This document shows positions 1-4,997 of a stretch of 5,545 nucleotides of DNA, piece by piece; the stretch's first letter is position 1, and every line of letters begins with the position of its first letter. Location of the stretch: contig CAIJZG010000150.1 of NCBI GenBank assembly GCA_903825065.1, forward strand, positions 1 through 5,545, read 5' to 3'. Position numbers and translations under genes: made by a program. The stretch is from an uncultured Bacteroidota bacterium (GTDB lineage Bacteria > Bacteroidota > Bacteroidia > Chitinophagales > Chitinophagaceae). Under the pieces are notes generated by a model. That model searched no databases, was not told where the DNA came from, and saw nothing but the letters and a program-made list of their open reading frames with translations.

Positions 1-20
1 ACTTTCAAAGAACTAATAAC

Positions 21-49
21 TATTTTTACCGGACACTAGTGTAAAAATA
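21..49. repeat. AT-rich inverted repeat upstream of the exosortase gene
   Basis: TATTTTTAC at 21-29 is the exact reverse complement of GTAAAAATA at 41-49, giving a 9-bp stem around an 11-base loop. The loop overlaps a second perfect palindrome, ACACTAGTGT at 33-42. No T-run follows on either strand, so it is not a standard intrinsic terminator. It could end transcription of a gene lying left of the window or bind a regulator of the exosortase pair. The rest of 1-155 is AT-rich non-coding sequence. TATAAT occurs at 65-70 but has no convincing -35 partner. Confidence 0.35.
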
Positions 50-155
50 TTATATAAAAAAAATTATAATACAAATGCCTGTTTTTCTCCTTCCATTATA
101 TCAATTTCGTTTCCTGTTAAAGAATAACATCAAATAGAAAAAACCCGATTTTGTT

Positions 156-755
156 ATGGGGATAATGCCGAAAAAAATATTTAGTTCCTATCTATTAATA
201 CCAAGATCTGTTAGAAATTTTTTAAGTAAGGCATGCATACTATTCATAGCCTGGAAATTAATGTATCTTTTATTTTTAATAAACAACAGAATACTTGATG
301 CTCCCTTAACCAGTCATGTAGGATCTACAGCTGTATATATACTAAATAATTTTAGCGGCCTTCATAATTTTAAATCGATTAATATTTCTGATACCATATT
401 TATGGAAGGGCAAATTCAAATTGCGGCAGTTACTAAAATTGTTCATAACAATAAAAAAGTATTGCATATTGCTGATGGGTGTAATGGCCTTGAATTAATG
501 GTGATATATGCTGGATTTATTTTTTGCTTTCCTGTATCAATTTTAAAAAAAGCCTGGTATATTTTTTTTGGTTTGATTATTATAGATGCTATTAACATTT
601 CACGGTGTTCTTTTCTGGGTTTCATCAAAGAATATTATCATCCCTATTTTAATTTTTCGCACCATTTTATTTTTAAGGCAATTGTTTACTCAGTTATAGT
701 GGCTCTTTGGGTTCGTTTTACCAGAAAAACAGAAATCAATGCTGCGACTTTATAA
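156..755 (+). CDS. xrtX: Exosortase family protein, XrtX-like
   Basis: This is an integral-membrane cysteine transpeptidase-like protein of the exosortase/archaeosortase family, which in characterised members processes the C-terminal anchor of exported proteins. The three expected active-site positions are present: Cys109 in the motif ADGCNGLEL, Arg150 in NISRC, and His169/His170 in FNFSHH. Hydrophobic segments lie at about residues 24-42, 112-130, 132-148 and 171-188. At 199 residues it has the short form typical of Bacteroidota exosortases, not the longer proteobacterial EpsH form. The XrtX assignment rests on the NHH-like motif near the C terminus and on the small membrane protein that follows; XrtF is the alternative. 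Translation may start at 156 or at the in-frame ATG at 165. TAG at 135-137 blocks any upstream extension. The stop overlaps the next gene by 17 bases, which suggests translational coupling. No recognisable sorting-signal protein is encoded in this window, so the substrate is unknown. Confidence 0.8.
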   Translation: MGIMPKKIFSSYLLIPRSVRNFLSKACILFIAWKLMYLLFLINNRILDAPLTSHVGSTAVYILNNFSGLHNFKSINISDTIFMEGQIQIAAVTKIVHNNKKVLHIADGCNGLELMVIYAGFIFCFPVSILKKAWYIFFGLIIIDAINISRCSFLGFIKEYYHPYFNFSHHFIFKAIVYSVIVALWVRFTRKTEINAATL

Positions 756-1152
756 ATCAAATCAACAACGTTATTTAGCAGGGCTATCATTAATAGTCCT
801 GATCTATTGCCTTTTTTATTTATTATTTGCAGATAGGGGAGAAACTATTTTAATACCCAGAAAATGCAGGCATGTAATTAAATTTTTAACTACTTTAATT
901 GTTTATCTGGTGGGCACTTCCCATTTGGGGAAGCAACAAAACTTTTGGATGCTTTATCTCTGGCATATGGTGCATATAAGTTTATTGAGCGCTATTACAT
1001 GCATTGGTTTATACGATTGGATATTTGGAATGGTAAGTTATCAGGTTAAAGAAATTGCAGCAAGTATGCAAGAGTTTTTAATATCCCCAATGCTTTATAT
1101 CGCAATGGGAATATTAAATAAATGCCTAGTTATTACTTCAGATAAAATCTGA
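739..1152 (+). CDS. Small membrane protein, probable exosortase (XrtX)-associated partner
   Basis: This 137-residue protein is mostly hydrophobic, with likely membrane segments at about residues 13-30, 47-61, 70-92 and 113-131. Between the first two lies a positively charged stretch (RKCRH, 41-45), and the third carries an aromatic/His cluster (WHMVH, 75-79). No enzyme motif is evident. Its start lies inside the last 17 bases of the exosortase gene, so the two are almost certainly co-transcribed and probably translationally coupled. Bacteroidota exosortases are regularly followed by a membrane protein of about this size, annotated as an XrtX- or XrtF-associated protein, and I infer that identity from size, topology and position. 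Its biochemical role is not known. The stop is 26 bp from the end of the convergent gene on the other strand. That gap includes the weak palindrome TAATTG-AA-CAATTA (1161-1174), with no T-run. Confidence 0.68.
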   Translation: MLRLYKSNQQRYLAGLSLIVLIYCLFYLLFADRGETILIPRKCRHVIKFLTTLIVYLVGTSHLGKQQNFWMLYLWHMVHISLLSAITCIGLYDWIFGMVSYQVKEIAASMQEFLISPMLYIAMGILNKCLVITSDKI

Positions 1153-1178
1153 AATCTTTTTAATTGAACAATTACCTG

Positions 1179-1634
1179 CTATAGTATTTTTAAATACAGA
1201 TTGGTATTATGATCACTTCCAGTAATTTTATTTAGTGCATCCCTTGGTGGTTCGATCCAATATTTCTCATTAACTACAAATTTAAATTTATGCACTTCCC
1301 CTTTTAGTCCAATAATTTTCTTACTAACTGCAAGCGTATAAATTTTATTAGCTTTTTGTTTCATAACGAATGATACATTATTAGGACTCCATCCATTAAA
1401 ATCCCCAGCAAGGTTTACTTTTTTTATTTCACTCCATCGCTTATCTAAATCAATATCCATCAGACCTATTTTTATTATTTTCTGATCCCCAAATATAAAT
1501 TCGATCGAATCACCTCTATCAATATAACCGCTTGATAAATTGTTTTGAAATGCGTAGGCAGCATTCGAATTTTTGTTAAATCCTGGCACTAAATAAAGTA
1601 AGGTGCATGCTAAAATGGCAAAGAGTTTAAACAT
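1179..1634 (-). CDS. Exported glycogen-binding (AMPK-beta/CBM48-type) domain protein
   Basis: The 151-residue product begins with a signal peptide: a hydrophobic stretch at residues 4-18 and a likely signal peptidase I site after AYA (26-28). The C-terminal half is an early-set carbohydrate-binding domain like that of AMPK-beta and glycogen-branching enzymes. It shows VNLAGDFNGW at 73-82, a Tyr-Thr-Leu strand near 99-101, HKFKFVVNEKYWIEPP at 115-130, and a closing strand NTNLYLKIL at 143-151. Trp82 and Trp126 sit where the family places its sugar-stacking aromatics. Residues 34-70 look like an additional beta strand region. There is no catalytic domain, so it probably binds an alpha-glucan or serves as a structural module in the periplasm or at the cell surface. 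It is transcribed towards the exosortase pair and away from the START gene. A lipoprotein reading using Cys10 is unlikely because the preceding hydrophobic stretch is too short. The ligand is an inference from the fold. Confidence 0.8.
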   Translation of the reverse strand: MFKLFAILACTLLYLVPGFNKNSNAAYAFQNNLSSGYIDRGDSIEFIFGDQKIIKIGLMDIDLDKRWSEIKKVNLAGDFNGWSPNNVSFVMKQKANKIYTLAVSKKIIGLKGEVHKFKFVVNEKYWIEPPRDALNKITGSDHNTNLYLKIL

Positions 1635-1658
1635 GTTTTACTTGTAATCTAATAATTG

Positions 1659-1692
1659 AAACGTTAATGATTTTACAACTAAACGTTAATGA
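1659..1692. repeat. 12-bp direct repeat, 22-bp period, in the divergent promoter region
   Basis: AAACGTTAATGA occurs exactly at 1659-1670 and again at 1681-1692. The repeats start 22 bp apart, close to two turns of the DNA helix, so two protein dimers could bind on the same face. Each copy contains the palindrome AACGTT. A partial third copy, TAATGAAT, appears at 1713-1720 and matches the end of the second repeat. The repeats lie 25-58 bp upstream of the glycogen-binding gene (- strand) and 91-124 bp upstream of the START gene (+ strand), so an operator acting on either or both is possible. Confidence 0.45.
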
Positions 1693-1735
1693 ATCCTCAA
1701 TTAATAAAAAAGTAATGAATAGTTATATTATTTAC

Positions 1736-1764
1736 TTGACTTTTGAAATTCAATCCTAACTTGA
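1736..1764 (+). promoter_or_regulatory. Candidate Bacteroidota-type promoter for the START gene
   Basis: TTG at 1736-1738 is followed after 18 bases by TAACTTGA at 1757-1764. This resembles the Bacteroidota -33 TTG and -7 TAnnTTTG elements with normal spacing, but the -7 box is imperfect. Transcription would begin near 1770, leaving a leader of roughly a dozen bases before the ATG at 1783. A competing -7 candidate, GACTTTTG at 1738-1745, matches seven of eight consensus constraints loosely but lacks a -33 partner. No Shine-Dalgarno sequence is present. Confidence 0.3.
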
Positions 1765-1782
1765 TACCATATCTAATAATTC

Positions 1783-2439
1783 ATGAAAGAAACTTTTAAA
1801 ATCAGGATGCAATTGTTATTAGTGGTTTCTTTTTTTGTAGTTGTTTGTAATGCTCAAACTGAATGGTCTTTGAAAAAAGACAAAGATGGAATTAAAGTCT
1901 ATACAGGTAAATTAACTGATTCTAAATTTAATGCGATAAAAGTTAGCTGTTTGCTAAATGGTAGCTTATCCTCTTTAGCTGCAATTGTTTTACAACCCGA
2001 ATTACAACCTGAATGGGTAATGGCTACTAAAACCGCCAGACTTGAAAAAAAATTGGCGCCTAATCATCTTTATTATTATGCTATAGCTAGTTTGCCATGG
2101 CCCATGCTAAATAGAGACATGGTGATTGATTTATTGATACATCAAGATTCTATCACAAAAAAAATGACTATTCAGGCTAATACTATTAACCAAATAGTGC
2201 CAGACATTGCCGGTTTACAACGGGTTCCATTTTCAAATGCTACATGGGAAGTAACTCCCATTGGGTTGAATAGAATTCAAGTAGTTTATACTTTAAAAAT
2301 TAACCCTGGTGGTGGAATTCCACCTTGGATGGTTAATATGTTTATTGCTAAAGCACCATTGGAAACATTCAAAAACCTAGCTAGAATTATTCAGGAAAAA
2401 CGGTTTCAAGTGCAACAATTTGATTTTATTAAAAACTAA
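1783..2439 (+). CDS. Exported START-domain (lipid-binding SRPBCC fold) protein
   Basis: After a signal peptide at residues 1-24 (hydrophobic core 11-21, probable cleavage after CNA, leaving QTEW), the whole mature protein matches the START/SRPBCC lipid-transfer fold. Recognisable landmarks are W28 with KDKDGIKVY (32-40), the mid-domain W78, the characteristic PWP at 105-107 followed by RD at 111-112, W155 in the late strand, and GGGIPPWMVN at 176-185 leading into the C-terminal helix that closes the hydrophobic cavity. The full length of 218 residues is normal for secreted bacterial START proteins. It probably binds or carries a hydrophobic ligand in the periplasm; the ligand cannot be read from sequence. 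Two starts are possible, 1783 and the in-frame ATG at 1807 (Met9). Both leave an intact signal peptide, and the upstream one gives a better charged N-terminal region. Cys22 is not in a canonical lipobox. The next gene is 92 bp away and may have its own promoter. Confidence 0.82.
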   Translation: MKETFKIRMQLLLVVSFFVVVCNAQTEWSLKKDKDGIKVYTGKLTDSKFNAIKVSCLLNGSLSSLAAIVLQPELQPEWVMATKTARLEKKLAPNHLYYYAIASLPWPMLNRDMVIDLLIHQDSITKKMTIQANTINQIVPDIAGLQRVPFSNATWEVTPIGLNRIQVVYTLKINPGGGIPPWMVNMFIAKAPLETFKNLARIIQEKRFQVQQFDFIKN

Positions 2440-2514
2440 GTTTAAGCTCTTGAATAAAATTTAGCCTCATTGAACGAATCATAAATCAGTCCATCATGTA
2501 ATCCTAATAACAAA

Positions 2515-2522
2515 TATATTTG
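2515..2522 (+). promoter_or_regulatory. Exact -7 box (TATATTTG) just before the permease gene
   Basis: TATATTTG is a perfect fit to the Bacteroidota -7 consensus TAnnTTTG and ends nine bases before the permease ATG at 2532. If active, transcription would begin within a few bases of the start codon and give a nearly leaderless mRNA. No TTG is found at the usual 17-19-base distance upstream, so the -33 element is weak or absent. The rest of 2440-2531 shows no terminator with a T-run, and read-through from the START gene remains possible. Confidence 0.35.
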
Positions 2523-2531
2523 GGATAACTT

Positions 2532-3839
2532 ATGCAAAAGACCCCGAATAAATTGGGAATATGGACAAGCACCTCATTGGTGGTTGGGAACATGATTGGT
2601 GCAGGCGTTTTTTTAATGCCCTCCACACTGGCAAATTATGGTGCTATTAGTTTAGTTGGATGGGTAATATCGGCTGTAGGGGCATTATTGTTAGCTAAAA
2701 TATTTTCCAATTTAAGTAAGTTATTGCCTGCGGTGGACGGTGGTCCGTACGCCTATTCTCAAAAAGGCTTAGGAGATTTCGCTGGTTTCTTAGTTGCCTG
2801 GGGATATTGGATATCACTTTGGTGTACCAATGCTGCAATTGCAGTTTCATTAGTAAGTGCTATGAGTACTTTTTTTCCCATCCTTGGCAATAATGCTATA
2901 GTTGCAGTGGCTGCGGGTTTAGTTGCTATTTGGTTTCTTACTTGGATAAATACAAAGGGCATATTGGCTTCAGGTAAATTGCAATTAGTTACTACTATAT
3001 TAAAAGTGATACCGCTCATCTTGGTTGCGATTGCAGGATTATTTTTTTTCCAATTAAAAAACTTTATCCCATTTAATGCAAGTGGGGGTACTTTTTTCTC
3101 AGCAATAACTGCTACTGCTACTTTAACCTTCTTCGCTTTTCTTGGATTAGAATGTGCAACTATTCCTTCAAGTAGTGTGGACAATCCAGACAAAACTATT
3201 TCAAGAGCTACAATGTTAGGAACTATAATTACTACCCTGATTTATATCATTAGTAGTATTAGTATTATTGGAATGATTCCAGCAAAAAACTTGCAACATT
3301 CTGTTACCCCTTTTGCCGATGCAGCAGAATTAGTCTGGGGCTCTAGTGCTAGGTATTTGGTAAGTGCAGGTGCCGCTATTGCTGCATTTGGCGCATTGAA
3401 TGGATATATATTGATACAAGGTCAAATTCCTTTTGCTATCGCTAAAGACAAATTATTTCCTCCTTTATTTGCAAAAAAAAATGGGAATGGTGTTCCTGCA
3501 ATTGGCATCATTATTTCAAGTATTTTGGTTTCCGTATTAATGTGTATGAATTATACGAAAGGCTTGGCTGATCAATTCAAATTTTTAATTTTACTATCTA
3601 CACTTACGATTTTAATACCGTATCTATTTTCAACAGCCGCATATATCATAATTCGTGTTGGAAATAAAATAAATACAAAAAGAGGATGGATCTCAGCGAT
3701 CTTATTATCTTCATTTTCTTTCTTGTTTTGTTTATGGATAATTATTGGGTCCGGTCAAGAAATAGTTTATTGGGGATTTTTACTTTTAATGTCGGGTATT
3801 CCATTTTATGTGTGGATCATTTGGCTAAGAGATAAATAA
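2532..3839 (+). CDS. APC-family amino-acid antiporter, AdiC-like (basic amino acid/polyamine antiporter subfamily)
   Basis: This 435-residue protein with about 12 membrane segments matches the APA (basic amino acid/polyamine antiporter) branch of the APC superfamily, and resembles Escherichia coli AdiC along its length. The unwound first helix carries GNMIGAGVF (19-27), the region that holds the substrate backbone. Other matching blocks are GGPYAY (70-75), YWISLWCTN (92-100), FLGLECATI (203-211), DNP (218-220), SVTPFADAA (257-265), LFPPLFAK (308-315) and the late IIGSGQE (404-410). Compared with AdiC, Asn101 and Glu208 are kept (Asn100, Glu207), but gating Trp202 is Phe201 and Trp293 is Tyr292. 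This argues against strict arginine/agmatine exchange while remaining compatible with another amino-acid pair. The hydrolase gene begins 46 bp downstream on the same strand, so I infer a transport-and-degradation pair for arginine or a derivative, perhaps exchanging for citrulline or ornithine. Family placement is firm; substrate is inferred. Confidence 0.85.
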   Translation: MQKTPNKLGIWTSTSLVVGNMIGAGVFLMPSTLANYGAISLVGWVISAVGALLLAKIFSNLSKLLPAVDGGPYAYSQKGLGDFAGFLVAWGYWISLWCTNAAIAVSLVSAMSTFFPILGNNAIVAVAAGLVAIWFLTWINTKGILASGKLQLVTTILKVIPLILVAIAGLFFFQLKNFIPFNASGGTFFSAITATATLTFFAFLGLECATIPSSSVDNPDKTISRATMLGTIITTLIYIISSISIIGMIPAKNLQHSVTPFADAAELVWGSSARYLVSAGAAIAAFGALNGYILIQGQIPFAIAKDKLFPPLFAKKNGNGVPAIGIIISSILVSVLMCMNYTKGLADQFKFLILLSTLTILIPYLFSTAAYIIIRVGNKINTKRGWISAILLSSFSFLFCLWIIIGSGQEIVYWGFLLLMSGIPFYVWIIWLRDK

Positions 3840-3885
3840 AATTAAACACATCAAAAAATTTAAAGAACAATTTTAAACTAATAGT

Positions 3886-4764
3886 ATGTCAACAAGTGCA
3901 CATTCAGAAATCGGAAAAATCAAAACACTTTTTATTAAACAAGCTTCCGCTGCTTTTATTAGTGATGCACATATTAATGCACATTGGAAAGAATTAAATT
4001 ATTTGGGTAAACCAGATATCGATAAATCTTTAAATGAGTACGCTTCTTTTGAACAAATTTTAAAAGATAATGGTGCAGAACTTTTATACTTCCCTCAGAA
4101 TACTTCTGTGAATATGGATTCCATTTATTGTCGCGATGCTGCTATCGCAACAGATAAAGGAATGATTATTTGTAATATGGGCAAAGCAGGAAGGATCAAT
4201 GAACCCAAAGCTGAAAAAGATGCTTTCGATGCAAACGGCATTGCCGTCCTTGGTGAAATAGTAGCACCGGGAACCTTGGAAGGTGGTGATGTTGCCTGGC
4301 TAGATGAACACACATTGGCTGTAGGGCATACTTACAGAACTAATGAAGAAGGAATTCGACAACTCACAGCCTTATTAAAACCATTGGAAGTAGAAGTGAT
4401 TACTGTATCGCTTCCTCACTATAAAGGGCCATCCGATGTATTTCATTTGATGTCGGTATTAAGTCCTGTAGACACAAATCTTGCAGTGGTATATTCTCCT
4501 TTAATCCCGATAGCATTTAGAAACCTTTTAATTTCGAAAGGCTATGAATTAGTTGAAGTACCTGATGAAGAATTTGAAAGTATGGGGTGCAATGTTTTAG
4601 CATTAGCTCCTAGAACCTGTTTGATGGTGGAGGGTAATCCAAAAACAAAAGCCGGATTGATTGCAGCGGGTTGTAAGGTAATTGAATATAAAGGAAATGA
4701 TATTAGTGTAAAAGGTGGGGGTGGACCCACTTGTTTAACGAGACCTGTTAGCCGATTTAAGTAG
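3886..4764 (+). CDS. Guanidino-group hydrolase, DDAH/arginine deiminase superfamily
   Basis: The enzyme belongs to the pentein-fold superfamily, which attacks guanidino groups through a covalent cysteine intermediate. DDAH members convert methylated arginine to citrulline plus methylamine or dimethylamine; arginine deiminases convert arginine to citrulline plus ammonia. The expected landmarks appear in order: DSIYCRDAA (78-86), LEGGDVAW with Glu132 and Asp135, HLMSVLS with catalytic His187, GCNVLALAPR (234-243), and GGGGPTCLTRP (277-287) with nucleophile Cys283. The His motif is of the HLxS type seen in DDAHs, not the HLD type of arginine deiminase, and the 292-residue length also fits DDAH rather than the roughly 400-residue arginine deiminase. 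No signal peptide is present, so the protein is cytoplasmic. No Shine-Dalgarno sequence precedes the start, which was chosen because the protein begins just before the first conserved strand. It follows the permease by 46 bp with no terminator visible, suggesting one transcript. Exact substrate is uncertain. Confidence 0.8.
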   Translation: MSTSAHSEIGKIKTLFIKQASAAFISDAHINAHWKELNYLGKPDIDKSLNEYASFEQILKDNGAELLYFPQNTSVNMDSIYCRDAAIATDKGMIICNMGKAGRINEPKAEKDAFDANGIAVLGEIVAPGTLEGGDVAWLDEHTLAVGHTYRTNEEGIRQLTALLKPLEVEVITVSLPHYKGPSDVFHLMSVLSPVDTNLAVVYSPLIPIAFRNLLISKGYELVEVPDEEFESMGCNVLALAPRTCLMVEGNPKTKAGLIAAGCKVIEYKGNDISVKGGGGPTCLTRPVSRFK

Positions 4765-4904
4765 GTCCATTTTTTTGGTAAGATTTCCCGATTCTGAAAA
4801 AATGATTAGGAGGAATTGCAAAAAATGTGCAGTTCTAATTGGGATTTAGTTTGAAAACTCTGAGAAATGCTCCAAATAAATAAGGGTAGTAGTTTTTACT
4901 AGGA

Positions 4905-4943
4905 ATGCTTTAATTCACCAATTGCTTCAATTATGTAAAGCAT
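4905..4943. repeat. Inverted repeat A in the leader of the interrupted DUF6268-like gene
   Basis: ATGCTTTA at 4905-4912 is the exact reverse complement of TAAAGCAT at 4936-4943. Nested inside is a smaller hairpin, AATTG (4920-4924) with CAATT (4928-4932) around a three-base loop. The right arm shares CAT (4941-4943) with the left arm of the larger inverted repeat that follows, so the two cannot form together in one RNA. It is the middle part of the 230-bp gap 4765-4994, whose left part holds a lone AGGAGG and no clear terminator. Confidence 0.45.
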
Positions 4944-4997
4944 ATATCTAATAATAAGTTTGATAAAACACTCATCAAACTAAAAATTAGATATATG
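4941..4997. promoter_or_regulatory. 57-bp nested inverted repeat ending at a start codon
   Basis: The outer arms are a perfect 12-bp inverted repeat: CATATATCTAAT (4941-4952) and ATTAGATATATG (4986-4997). The inner arms are a perfect 8-bp repeat: AGTTTGAT (4957-4964) and ATCAAACT (4974-4981), around a nine-base loop. They are joined by a symmetric four-base internal mismatch on each side. The last three bases are the ATG of the downstream gene. The left inner arm also contains TAAGTTTG (4955-4962), an exact Bacteroidota -7 box, though no TTG lies at the proper distance. Two readings are possible: an operator covering the promoter, or, if transcription begins further upstream, an RNA hairpin that hides the start codon. 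Confidence 0.55.

Noticed and set aside
1161..1174. TAATTG-AA-CAATTA palindrome between the convergent genes as a bidirectional terminator
   Set aside because: The six-pair AT-rich stem has only a two-base centre and no T-run, so it is too weak to call in this base composition.
1179..1634. Lipoprotein reading of the glycogen-binding protein through Cys10
   Set aside because: Only nine residues precede the cysteine, too few for a lipoprotein signal, while a normal signal peptidase I site lies after residue 28.
1769..1780. ATATCTAATAAT shared between the START gene leader (1769-1780) and the repeat at 4944-4955
   Set aside because: A shared 12-mer is expected by chance more than once in a 5.5-kb window this rich in A and T; nothing flanking it is shared.
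2759..3193. A 144-codon open frame on the minus strand inside the permease gene
   Set aside because: It is wholly antisense to strongly conserved permease motifs, and its translation has no recognisable domain, so it is a shadow of the real gene.
3840..3885. AAAATT/AATTTT stem between the permease and hydrolase genes as a terminator
   Set aside because: It is a stem of only A-T pairs without a following T-run; more likely an ordinary operon spacer.
3886..4764. Assignment of the hydrolase as classical arginine deiminase (arcA)
   Set aside because: It is about 100 residues too short and has an HLMS rather than HLD histidine motif; there is no arcB or arcC neighbour.
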